Positions 35,560 through 43,519 of a stretch of 52,011 bases of DNA are shown one piece after another. The notes under the pieces are model-generated. The model was given only the letters and a program-made list of their open reading frames with translations. It was not told where the DNA came from and made no database searches. A program made the position numbers and the translations under genes. The first letter of the stretch is position 1; each line of letters begins with the position of its first letter. Origin of the DNA: Lachnospiraceae bacterium (lineage in GTDB: Bacteria; Bacillota; Clostridia; Lachnospirales; Lachnospiraceae); contig JALEJP010000032.1 in NCBI GenBank assembly GCA_022769625.1, forward strand, positions 1 through 52,011, in the 5' to 3' direction.

Positions 35560-36564
35560 ATGGTTCATAAGGAAAAATTGCTGGAAATTCTTCATCTTCA
35601 TAAGGATTATGGAAATGGTCCGGTATTGAAGGATGTTTCTCTGGATATACAGAAGGGTGAAGTGGTGGTTCTGATTGGACCTTCCGGCTGTGGAAAGAGT
35701 ACGTTCCTGCGATGTATGAACGGGCTGGAGCAGATTCAGTCCGGGGAAATACGTTTGGATGGCAATGTAATCACAGACAGCAAAACGAAATGGAGTGATG
35801 TGCGTCAGAAAATAGGAATGGTGTTCCAGAGCTATGAACTTTTTCCGCATATGACGGTGATAGACAATATTTTACTTGGCCCTTTGAAAGTCCAGAAAAA
35901 AGATAAAAAGGAAGCAGAAAAAGAAGCAGAAGGGCTTTTAAAGAGAGTGGGGCTTTTGGAAAAAAAGAATGCCTTCCCGCGTGAGTTGTCCGGAGGCCAG
36001 AAGCAGAGAGTTGCGATAGCACGTGTGCTGGCTGGTAATCCGGAAATACTGCTCTGTGACGAGGCAACGAGTGCGCTGGATCCTCAGACGACAAAATCCA
36101 TACTTGCATTGCTGAAGGAAATCAATCAGAAATATGGAATTACGATTGTAGTGATTACCCATGAGATGAGTGTTGTCCAAGAAATCTGCAATTATGTTGC
36201 CGTCCTGGATCAGGGCAGGATGGTGGAATCCGGAAAGGTCGAGGAATTATTCCGTTCACCAAAAACGGAGGCGGCGAGAAAGCTGATTCTGCATGCCGGC
36301 AGCCAGATCAAGCGGGTGAATGGAAAACGGCTGATTCGGATTACCTATTCGGGGCAGTCAGCGTTTGAACCGGTAATCGGAAATGCGGTCCTTCTGTATA
36401 AGACACCGTTGAATATTTTATATGCGGATACAAAAAACCTGAACGGAAAAGCAGAAGGCGAAATGATTCTTCAGTTGCCGGAGGATGCGTCGGCCGCTGA
36501 TAAAATGGTTCAGTATTTCAGAGAAGAAAAGCTTTGTGTGGAGGAGTTAGAGTATGTGGGATAA
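35560..36564 (+). CDS. amino-acid ABC ATPase: apparent GlnQ/MetN chimera with NIL domain
   Basis: The 334-residue ATPase has Walker A GPSGCGKST, signature LSGGQKQR and Walker B ILLCDEATSALDP. The part before the signature reads like GlnQ (LKDVSLDIQKGEVVVLIG, RQKIGMVFQSYELFPHMTV). From the signature on it reads like MetN (LLCDEATSALDPQTTKSILALLKEIN, VITHEMSVVQEIC), and it ends in a NIL domain (about 255-334), the methionine-sensing tail of MetN. The preceding genes are GlnP-type and the following one is MetI-type. I read this as an in-frame recombination between two operons. ATG 35560 follows GGGAGGTGA; the frame upstream to 35530 overlaps the permease. Confidence 0.8.
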   Translation: MVHKEKLLEILHLHKDYGNGPVLKDVSLDIQKGEVVVLIGPSGCGKSTFLRCMNGLEQIQSGEIRLDGNVITDSKTKWSDVRQKIGMVFQSYELFPHMTVIDNILLGPLKVQKKDKKEAEKEAEGLLKRVGLLEKKNAFPRELSGGQKQRVAIARVLAGNPEILLCDEATSALDPQTTKSILALLKEINQKYGITIVVITHEMSVVQEICNYVAVLDQGRMVESGKVEELFRSPKTEAARKLILHAGSQIKRVNGKRLIRITYSGQSAFEPVIGNAVLLYKTPLNILYADTKNLNGKAEGEMILQLPEDASAADKMVQYFREEKLCVEELEYVG

Positions 36565-36982
36565 GGAAATCATTACCATGTTGCTGGAGGGAATGGCGGA
36601 CACACTTTATATGACCCTGATGTCCACGCTGTTTGGATATGTTCTGGGTCTTCCGATGGGAATTGTGCTGGCGGTGACGGACAAAGAAGGAATCCGCCCG
36701 AACGGTTTGATCTATAAAATACTTGATTTTATTGCAAATCTGATCAGAAGCATTCCTTTTTTAATACTTCTGATTCTTGTGATTCCGGTGACAAAGGCAA
36801 TCGTCGGCAAAAGCTACGGACCGGGTGCTACCGTGGTGCCGCTTGTAATTGCGGCGGCTCCTTTTATTGCCCGTATGGTAGAGTCATCCTTAAAAGAGGT
36901 GGATGACGGAGTAGTGGAAGCAGCCATGAGTATGGGGGCAGGTATGCTGCTGTCAAAGAAGATGGACAAACGAAGGGCATAA
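36554..36982 (+). pseudogene. metI: truncated MetI-type methionine permease
   Basis: The 142-codon frame starts with ATG overlapping the ATPase stop. It matches MetI up to the EAA loop (MADTLYMTLMSTLFGYVLGLP, RSIPFLILLI, EVDDGVVEAAMSMGA). It then changes abruptly to an unrelated tail (GMLLSKKMDKRRA) and stops. MetI is about 217 residues, so the last two membrane segments are missing. There is no metQ. The protein cannot form a normal permease. The DNA downstream is the xpt promoter, so the 3' part appears deleted rather than frameshifted. Confidence 0.75.
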
Positions 36983-36989
36983 AAACCGA

Positions 36990-37018
36990 TTGATTTTTTG
37001 CAGACAATAGCATATACT
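36990..37018 (+). promoter_or_regulatory. promoter of xpt
   Basis: TTGATT (36990-36995), 17 bases, TATACT (37013-37018). Transcription should start near 37025. Confidence 0.7.
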
Positions 37019-37024
37019 ATCTTT

Positions 37025-37120
37025 ACCGACAGGAGACTGTATTCGGGAGGTTTCCTGCCTATCTAAGTGGCGATTTTAAAGATAGATAAGGGAAGCTGTC
37101 AGGGCTTCCTTTCTTTTTTC
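37025..37120 (+). promoter_or_regulatory. structured xpt leader with terminator/antiterminator choice (candidate riboswitch)
   Basis: Hairpin 1: CAGGAGAC (37030-37037) with GTTTCCTG (37050-37057). Hairpin 2: CTATCT (37059-37064) with AGATAG (37080-37085). Terminator: AAGGGAAGC (37088-37096) with GCTTCCTTT (37104-37112), then a T-rich tract to about 37120. GACAG (37028-37032) can pair with CTGTC (37096-37100). That helix would compete with both hairpin 1 and the terminator. I do not find the conserved core of the canonical guanine riboswitch. The ligand is unknown; a purine is likely from the gene it precedes. Confidence 0.6.
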
Positions 37121-37152
37121 ACGGACGAATCAAACATCAGGAGGAAAAGACG

Positions 37153-37737
37153 ATGAACTTTTTGGAGGAAAGAATCCAGCTGGAAGGTGTGGTAAAAGAA
37201 GGAAACGTTCTTAAGGTTGATAAATTTTTGAATCACCAGATGGATATTGAGCTTTTTAAACAGATGGGAGCAGAATGGAAAAAACGTTTTGCGGATACCC
37301 CGATCAATAAAATACTGACAATAGAGGCTTCCGGGATAGGAATAGCATGTATTGCCTCAGAATATTTTCATGCTCCTGTTGTTTTTGCAAAGAAATCAAA
37401 GAGTATTAACATAGAGGGAGATATGTATATATCAGAGGTCGAGTCCTTTACCCACAAATGTAAAAATCAGGTGATTGTCTCAAAGAAATTCCTTGGTCCC
37501 GGGGATCACGTTCTGATCATTGATGATTTCCTGGCAAACGGCTGTGCACTTCAGGGGCTGATCTCCATCGTGCAGCAGGCTGGTGCTACACTGGAAGGCA
37601 TCGGCATTGCCGTTGAAAAAGGATTCCAGCAGGGAGGACGTGTCATACGAAATCTGGGATATCATCTGGAGTCACTTGCCATTGTGGAAAGTATGGATGC
37701 AGAGACCGGAGAGATCGTTTTCCGGGAGCAGGATTAA
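37153..37737 (+). CDS. xpt: xanthine phosphoribosyltransferase
   Basis: The 194-residue protein matches Xpt throughout: [29 protein letters not shown] at the N-terminus (29 residues, 1-29; key part FLNHQ), the PRPP loop [17 protein letters not shown] (about 121-137) and VFAKKSKS. It converts xanthine and PRPP to XMP in purine salvage. AGGAGG lies before ATG 37153. It stands alone without the usual pbuX permease partner. The leader upstream carries a regulated terminator. Confidence 0.95.
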   Translation: MNFLEERIQLEGVVKEGNVLKVDKFLNHQMDIELFKQMGAEWKKRFADTPINKILTIEASGIGIACIASEYFHAPVVFAKKSKSINIEGDMYISEVESFTHKCKNQVIVSKKFLGPGDHVLIIDDFLANGCALQGLISIVQQAGATLEGIGIAVEKGFQQGGRVIRNLGYHLESLAIVESMDAETGEIVFREQD

Positions 37738-37741
37738 AAAT

Positions 37742-37800
37742 AAAAGAGAGAGTGCCGCAAACCAGCTGATTTGTCAGTTATTTTGCAGCACTCTCTTTTG
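37742..37800. terminator. bidirectional terminator between xpt and the SpoU gene
   Basis: AGAGAGTGCCGCAAA pairs with TTTTGCAGCACTCTCT (one mismatch), flanked by A-rich sequence on the left and TTTTGCTTT on the right. It serves the two convergent genes. Confidence 0.85.
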
Positions 37801-37802
37801 CT

Positions 37803-38630
37803 TTATCTGGAGCCAAGCTGCCAGAACGCCACGGCACTGGCAGCTGCCACGTTCAGAGAATCCACCCCATGTGACATGGGAATGCGTACGGTATAATCAC
37901 ACTCGGCAATTGTCCCGGATGCCAGACCGTCGCCCTCTGTTCCAAGCAGGATGGCAAGCTTTTGCTCCGTCATCAGCTGTGGATCATCGATGGGGATGGA
38001 GCGGTCATTTAAAGCCATAGCGGCAGTCCGAAAGCCCAGGCTTTTCAGAAGACGCAAGCCTTCGGAGGGCCAGGAAGTGGTTTCGTCTCCGAGAAAGGTC
38101 CAGGGAATTTGAAATACGGTTCCCATGCTGACGCGAATGGCACGCCGGTACAGAGGATTGCTGCATGCCGGGGTGAGTAGTACGGCATCCATATTCAGTG
38201 CAGCTGCAGAACGGAAGATGGCCCCCACATTGGTGGGATTCATGACGTTTTCCAGTATGGCAATCCGGCGCGCACCGGCGCAGACCTCTTCGACGGAAGG
38301 AAGAGGAGGACGGTGCATGGCACAGAGTACGCCGCGGGTCAGCTGAAAACCGGTGAGTCTGGTCAGAACTTCAAAGTCTGCGGTATAGACCGGAATCCCC
38401 TCACAGCGGGCAATCAGATCTTTCGCCTGCCCGGCGATGTGCTTCCGTTCCAGCAAAAGAGAAACCGGTACATATCCGGCATCCAGGGCGCGTTCCACTA
38501 CTTTGGGACTTTCTGCAATGAAAAGTCCCTTTTCCGGTTCGTGACGGTTGAGCAGCTGGTTTTCATTCAGACGCGCGTAAACATCCAGCTCCGGTGCCGC
38601 AAAATCGGTGATTTCAATAATGTTTGGCAT
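37803..38630 (-). CDS. TrmH/SpoU family RNA 2'-O-methyltransferase
   Basis: The 275-residue protein has an N-terminal substrate-binding domain (ENQLLNRHEPEKGLFIAESP, about 20-95) and a SpoU knot domain. The three motifs are ENVMNPTNVGAIFRSAAAL, LLGTEGDGL and VRIPMSHGVDSLNVAAASAV, which hold the Arg, the SAM loop and the catalytic Ser/Asn. It methylates the 2'-OH of a ribose in tRNA or rRNA; the target cannot be told. It begins 14 bases after a small membrane protein gene on the same strand. Confidence 0.93.
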   Translation of the reverse strand: MPNIIEITDFAAPELDVYARLNENQLLNRHEPEKGLFIAESPKVVERALDAGYVPVSLLLERKHIAGQAKDLIARCEGIPVYTADFEVLTRLTGFQLTRGVLCAMHRPPLPSVEEVCAGARRIAILENVMNPTNVGAIFRSAAALNMDAVLLTPACSNPLYRRAIRVSMGTVFQIPWTFLGDETTSWPSEGLRLLKSLGFRTAAMALNDRSIPIDDPQLMTEQKLAILLGTEGDGLASGTIAECDYTVRIPMSHGVDSLNVAAASAVAFWQLGSR

Positions 38631-38644
38631 AGGTGTCCTCTCAG

Positions 38645-38764
38645 TTAATTATCGTCTTCGTCCAGACGCTTGCTTCCTATTACACCTGCCACCACGGCAA
38701 CGACGCAGGAAACAACAACAGCAGCCACGATGGCAACCGCGATGACCGGGATTATGATATTCAT
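38645..38764 (-). CDS. small membrane protein of 39 residues
   Basis: Reading the minus strand from ATG 38764 gives MNIIIPVIAVAIVAA, one long hydrophobic helix with small residues (VVVSCVVAVVAGVIG), then a charged end (SKRLDEDDN) and TAA at 38645-38647. An alternative ATG at 38770 adds two residues. AGGCGG precedes it. TATAAT lies upstream on the minus strand (38815-38810). It shares the direction of the SpoU gene and is probably co-transcribed with it. It is too short for default gene callers. No function can be assigned. Confidence 0.6.
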   Translation of the reverse strand: MNIIIPVIAVAIVAAVVVSCVVAVVAGVIGSKRLDEDDN

Positions 38765-38904
38765 ATACATACCGCCTTTCCAGTAAATTTCTCGTTTCTG
38801 TCTGTGTTTCATTATAACACAAACTTTTCAAAAAGACAGGATAAAATGGAAGAAAAGACAGGGACAATACAAAAAGGAAAAAGAACCAAACATAACAGTA
38901 ATGC

Positions 38905-38933
38905 TTGATTTTTTTTCGGTTAAATCTTACAAT
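38905..38933 (+). promoter_or_regulatory. promoter of the large surface protein gene
   Basis: TTGATT (38905-38910), 17 bases, TACAAT (38928-38933). The leader is about 120 bases. Confidence 0.6.
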
Positions 38934-39059
38934 ATAGATAACTATTCCAGAGAGCGGAGAGATAAAAAAGAGCATATTTGGAGTAGAAATCAACAGAATT
39001 TGCTGTCTGGAGACGGAGAACTGATTGACAGCAAAACAGAAATAAGGAGGTTTTACAGT

Positions 39060-41624
39060 ATGAAAAGAAAGGCATTACTTGCAAAAGCACTGGCTTTTGC
39101 GCTGGCAGTTTCCGTTGTCGCGCCCGGAGCGGTTAACGTAAACGCAGCAGTCATTGTTACCAGAACTCAGGTGTCAGGCGCAGAGACAAAAGATACCTGG
39201 AGCCCGGAGCTTGGCTCGGTATCTGTCGGAGGAGAATCCTATCTGCATCTGCAGTCTTCCGCAACAAACAACAATAACCAGAACAGCGATTATTCTCTGG
39301 AAGTGGCTCCGGCTGTTATCCTGGATATGGAGCGTGATATGAGGCAGATCGAGGATCAGGCGATTTCGGTTGACCTGTATCCAAACGGTACGGTTGCCAA
39401 CATGCGTTTTGGTATTATGGTCAAATATGTCAATGCCACGAACTGGGCATATCTGAACTACGATGTGGGCAAATGGCTTCTGGAGTATCGCTACGGTGAT
39501 GATACCGCATATCCGACCATTGAAGGTCTGTCTGCAATGGCAAACAATGAAAATACAAACGTTAAGATTGAATATATAGCAGAAGATACCATTAAGGTAA
39601 CGCTGACAAAAGAAGACAGCACTGTCGAAGAAGGTACGATCACAGTGAATGCACTGGCTCAGCTGGATGAACTGGCAGCCAGCAGTGGGGCAGAGGTTCG
39701 TTTTGGTTTCAAAGCAGGTACTTACAGCACCAATATCACAGACGTTAACCTGAGAAATATGAAAGTCGGCGACGAAAGTCTTATGGATGACAGATGGGAC
39801 TGGGTCGTTGAGAGAGAAGGACAGGTATTTGAACCGCAGTTGGTAGGCGGAACGGAATACGCAGTTGTAGATGCAGCAGACGGCGATGTGGTTTCTGCGG
39901 ACACTGACGTAAGTGATTTTACTGATGGTACCGTATCTGCAAAGATCATGCCGGTATCAGACAATCCGGCCTTTGCACTGGATGCAAGATATTCCGAATC
40001 CGGCAAAGTGCAGGTCGGCTATGCGGACGGCAAATGGTATTATGCAGTAAACGGCACAAAGACACAGGCAGATGGTCCTCAGATCGCAAAGGATACGCTT
40101 TATGAAGTTTCCGTAACGATTGATGGAAGCAAGCTTTCCGCAAAGGTATCTACCGATGCAGGAGAAACCATTCTGGCTGATGCCGTTGAGGCAGCAGGTC
40201 TGGCTGATCTGGCAGCCGGCGGAGCTGCACTGGAAGCAAAAGCAGATACCGTTGTATATGTAAAAGACGTCAACTACACAAAAGTAGTTAAGACAAAACC
40301 GCAGGCTCTGGAAGACAAATACGATGCAGTAAAAGACACCAGCAATGCGGACAATAAATATTACAGCGATGGATGGAGCAAATTTGCAGCTGCTCTGGAC
40401 GATGCCAAAGCGATGATTGACTCGGATGATGAAATTACACAGGCTCAGGCGAATGCAATGCTGACAAAACTGACCAGTGCATTTAACGGTCTGGAGCTGG
40501 TGAATAAATCAGAACTGCAGGCTCTGTATGATGAAGTAAAGGGCACAGAAAATAAAAACTATACAACAGACAGCTGGAAAGCATTTTGTGATGCACTGGA
40601 TGAGGCTGTAAGGGTACTGGGCGCAGAAAGTCTGACAAAGACAGAGGTTACTTCAGCAGTGAACACTCTGAAAAAAGCAGTTTCCGGTCTTGTGGAGACA
40701 CCGGCTTCCGAAGAGGAAAAACAGGAACTGACCGGTTATGTTGACAGCGTAAAAGGCACAGTAAACAACAATTACACGGCAGAGAGCTGGGCAGCTTACC
40801 AGAAAGCTCTGGCTGACGCAGATGAGGTTCTGGCAAAAGGCAGCAAGGCTACACAGGCAGAAGTAAAGGCAGCTCTGGCAGCTCTGCAGAAAGCTTTCGC
40901 AGAACTGAAGGCAGACATTACCATCGCGTTTGAAAAAGCAGATTATACGGTGGACGCAACGGCTTCTGTGGCAACGGTTCTCAAGACAAATGCTCCTGCA
41001 GTTACCTACAAAACTTCTGATCCGGCGGTAGCAACTGTGGATGCAAAGGGTACGGTAACAGGTGTAAAGGCAGGTAAAGCAGTCATTACCGCAACTGCAA
41101 ACGGCATCAGTGCAGCCACAAATGTTACAGTTACCACACCAAAGGTTACCCTGAATACAACCAGCACGGTATTGCAGGTGAAAAAGTCCACAAAGGCAAT
41201 CAAGGTAGCATCCTGCATCGCAACCGATTCAGTCGTATCATGGACATCTTCCAATAAAAATGTGGCAACCGTCAGCAGCAAGGGTGTTGTCAAAGCAAGA
41301 AAGACAGGTACCACAAAACTGACCGTAACCATGAAGAGCGGCGCATCTGCTGTATGCAAACTGAAAGTTCAGAAGGGTAAAGTAGTTACAAAATCCATCA
41401 AGGTTGCAGCTGCAAAGGTTACACTGGCAGCCGGCGAAAAATATACCATTAATGCGGTGAGAAATCCGGTTACAGCAACGGAGAAGATTACTTACAGCTC
41501 CAGCAAGAAGAGTGTGGCAACCGTCAGCAGCAAGGGTGTCATCACAGCAAAGAAAAAAGGAACCAGCAAGATCACAGTTAAATGCAATAAGAAAAAGAAA
41601 GTGATCACAGTTACCGTAAAATAA
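39060..41624 (+). CDS. large secreted surface protein with lectin-like, FIVAR and Big2 domains
   Basis: The 854-residue protein starts at ATG 39060, nine bases after AAGGAGG. It has a signal peptide (1-30, cleavage near VNAA). Two beta-rich, concanavalin-like regions follow (about 35-240 and 250-405). Three helical FIVAR repeats come next (about 410-640), each with the pattern YYSDGW/YTTDSW/YTAESW. The end has three Big2-type Ig-like domains (about 650-854: VATVSSKGVV, VATVSSKGVI). I find no catalytic domain. It resembles the accessory parts of large mucin- or glycan-active enzymes, so it probably binds carbohydrate or the cell wall. There is no sortase motif. A strong terminator follows. Confidence 0.8.
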   Translation: MKRKALLAKALAFALAVSVVAPGAVNVNAAVIVTRTQVSGAETKDTWSPELGSVSVGGESYLHLQSSATNNNNQNSDYSLEVAPAVILDMERDMRQIEDQAISVDLYPNGTVANMRFGIMVKYVNATNWAYLNYDVGKWLLEYRYGDDTAYPTIEGLSAMANNENTNVKIEYIAEDTIKVTLTKEDSTVEEGTITVNALAQLDELAASSGAEVRFGFKAGTYSTNITDVNLRNMKVGDESLMDDRWDWVVEREGQVFEPQLVGGTEYAVVDAADGDVVSADTDVSDFTDGTVSAKIMPVSDNPAFALDARYSESGKVQVGYADGKWYYAVNGTKTQADGPQIAKDTLYEVSVTIDGSKLSAKVSTDAGETILADAVEAAGLADLAAGGAALEAKADTVVYVKDVNYTKVVKTKPQALEDKYDAVKDTSNADNKYYSDGWSKFAAALDDAKAMIDSDDEITQAQANAMLTKLTSAFNGLELVNKSELQALYDEVKGTENKNYTTDSWKAFCDALDEAVRVLGAESLTKTEVTSAVNTLKKAVSGLVETPASEEEKQELTGYVDSVKGTVNNNYTAESWAAYQKALADADEVLAKGSKATQAEVKAALAALQKAFAELKADITIAFEKADYTVDATASVATVLKTNAPAVTYKTSDPAVATVDAKGTVTGVKAGKAVITATANGISAATNVTVTTPKVTLNTTSTVLQVKKSTKAIKVASCIATDSVVSWTSSNKNVATVSSKGVVKARKTGTTKLTVTMKSGASAVCKLKVQKGKVVTKSIKVAAAKVTLAAGEKYTINAVRNPVTATEKITYSSSKKSVATVSSKGVITAKKKGTSKITVKCNKKKKVITVTVK

Positions 41625-41671
41625 AAACAGCGAGATAAATCAGAACAGGTGAAATATCCTGCCAGCCAGTG

Positions 41672-41742
41672 ACTGCCGCATGGCATGCCGGGGACTCAGC
41701 AAAAGATGCAGAGTCCCGCATCCATGCGGCAGTTTTTCTTTG
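41672..41742 (+). terminator. strong terminator after the surface protein gene
   Basis: ACTGCCGCATGG (41672-41683) pairs with CCATGCGGCAGT (41722-41733). GGGACTC (41691-41697) pairs with GAGTCCC (41711-41717) inside. TTTTTCTTTG follows. Confidence 0.9.
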
Positions 41743-41893
41743 TTGTCATGCAGCCGATGGAAACTTACAGCGGCATATTCTGCAGGTGATGGAATGGCAG
41801 CAGTACACTCCTGCAGAAACAACCTTGTATTTTCAACGGTTTTCTTTTAAAATGAAGACAAGGATTATTTATGAATGCAGAGGGAACATTCTT

Positions 41894-43519
41894 ATGTTAA
41901 AAGTATTTATTGTAGAAGATGAAGTGATTATCCGGGAAGGGCTCAAACAGAAGATTCCATGGGAAGCAGAAGGGTTCTGTTTTGCCGGGGAGGCAAGTGA
42001 TGGGGAACTGGCCTATCCGCTGATTAAAAAGGAGAAACCGGACATCCTGATCACAGATATCCGTATGCCTTTTATGAATGGGCTGGAGCTGGCGCGCCTT
42101 GTTAAAAAAGAGCTTCCGAATATTAAAATCTTGTTTCTTTCCGGATATGATGAATTTGAATATGCCAAAGAAGCAATCCGCATCGGTGCCACAGATTATC
42201 TGTTAAAACCGATTACATCCGAGAAGCTTCTGGAGGCAGTGCGCAAAGTGGCGGAGAGTATCCGCATGGAGCGGAAACAGGAGGATATGCTGGAGCAGTA
42301 TCGTCAGGAGCAGCAGGAAAAACTGGAGTTGGAAAGAGGACGTTTGCTGCACCGTATTCTGGAGAATGAGCTTACATCCAGAGAAGCCATCGAACAGGGC
42401 AGAAGGGCAGGGATTGATCTGGCTGCGCCATATTTCCGGGCGATTTTATTCAAAGTGATACAGCAGGATAAGGCAGAGGGCATGGAAACGCAAAAGCTGG
42501 AAGCCTATGACAGGATATGGAACAGACTGACGCAAAAGGGGATTCTGATTTTTGAAAAAGAGGAGAATATCTGGCTTTTTATCCTGAAAGGAGATTCCAG
42601 AGAAGTGATGGACGAAAAAAGCAGACAGCTATGCCGTGAAATACAGGATATCATGGAGAATTATCCGGGGTTGCAGTATTTTGGAGGAATCGGAAGCTGT
42701 GTGAATCGGATCAGTGATCTGGGACAGTCCTATTATCGGGCAAATAAAGCATTTGCTGCCCGTTTCTTTACGAAGCGGAATCAGTTTGTTTCAGGAGAAG
42801 ACATGAAGTCACTGGCATTTGTCTGGAAAGAGGAGGTGGACATGGAAGCCATTGATTTTGTGAAGCTGAGCCGTAAAGAGATGGAGATTTTCCTGAGAGA
42901 CGGAACCGCGGATGAAATAGATGGATTTCTGCAGGACTATTTTGAGAGTATTGGTAAAAACAATTATAAGTCAATTATACTGAGGCAGTACCTTGTGATG
43001 GACCTGTATTTCTGGGCCATGGGATTTCTGCAGGAGCTTGGCAGCAGTGCAGAAGAGCTTCCGGAGGAATGTCAGACGGTAAATGGGATCACGCAGTATG
43101 TGCAGACAGAAGAAGGCGTGGGAGAATACCTGAATCTGCTTTTGACCTCGGTTATGGAAATTCGTGACCGGTGTACAAAAAAGAAATTTTCGGCGCGGAT
43201 GGAACGTGCCAGGGAGTACATAGATGAGAATTACAGAGATGCAGATCTTTCCCTGAATAAAGTGGCAGGTTATGTGAATATGAGTCCCTGCTATTTCAGC
43301 AGTACCTTCAGCCAGGAGACAGGAAAGACTTTTATTGAATATCTGACTGGTGTGCGTATGCGGCATGCAAAAGATTTGCTGCGCAGTACCAGTCTGCGGT
43401 CCAGCGAGGTGGCATCAGAAAGCGGTTATCAGGACTCCCATTATTTCAGTTTCCTGTTTAAGAAAACGCAGGGGTGTACGCCAAGTGAATACCGGAAGCG
43501 GGGACGGGAAGATGAATGA
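41894..43519 (+). CDS. AraC-type response regulator (YesN family, long form)
   Basis: The receiver domain (1-120) has phosphoacceptor Asp55 (ILITDIRMP) and Lys in YLLKPIT. A long helical middle region follows (about 140-430), then two AraC helix-turn-helix motifs at the C-terminus (SLNKVAGYVNMSPCYFSSTF, SGYQDSHYFSFLFKKTQG). At 541 residues it is the typical long YesN form. ATG 41894 is nine bases after AGAGGGA; the open frame upstream (from 41669) crosses a terminator and is not coding. It overlaps the kinase gene by eight bases. It probably activates sugar-uptake or glycosidase genes, perhaps including the surface protein upstream. Confidence 0.93.
   Translation: MLKVFIVEDEVIIREGLKQKIPWEAEGFCFAGEASDGELAYPLIKKEKPDILITDIRMPFMNGLELARLVKKELPNIKILFLSGYDEFEYAKEAIRIGATDYLLKPITSEKLLEAVRKVAESIRMERKQEDMLEQYRQEQQEKLELERGRLLHRILENELTSREAIEQGRRAGIDLAAPYFRAILFKVIQQDKAEGMETQKLEAYDRIWNRLTQKGILIFEKEENIWLFILKGDSREVMDEKSRQLCREIQDIMENYPGLQYFGGIGSCVNRISDLGQSYYRANKAFAARFFTKRNQFVSGEDMKSLAFVWKEEVDMEAIDFVKLSRKEMEIFLRDGTADEIDGFLQDYFESIGKNNYKSIILRQYLVMDLYFWAMGFLQELGSSAEELPEECQTVNGITQYVQTEEGVGEYLNLLLTSVMEIRDRCTKKKFSARMERAREYIDENYRDADLSLNKVAGYVNMSPCYFSSTFSQETGKTFIEYLTGVRMRHAKDLLRSTSLRSSEVASESGYQDSHYFSFLFKKTQGCTPSEYRKRGREDE

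Noticed and set aside
37025-37120. Canonical guanine riboswitch before xpt
   Set aside because: GGTTTCCTGCC followed by a stem resembles the J2/3 region, but the ATATGG-type loop, the CGTAAA loop and the GACTA segment are missing and the P2 stem does not form. I kept it as an unclassified leader.
38901-39059. N-terminal extension of the surface protein
   Set aside because: It would start inside the promoter and place a charged stretch before the signal peptide; ATG 39060 follows AAGGAGG.
41669-41893. N-terminal extension of the second response regulator
   Set aside because: It would run through a strong terminator and adds sequence unrelated to receiver domains; ATG 41894 has a ribosome binding site.
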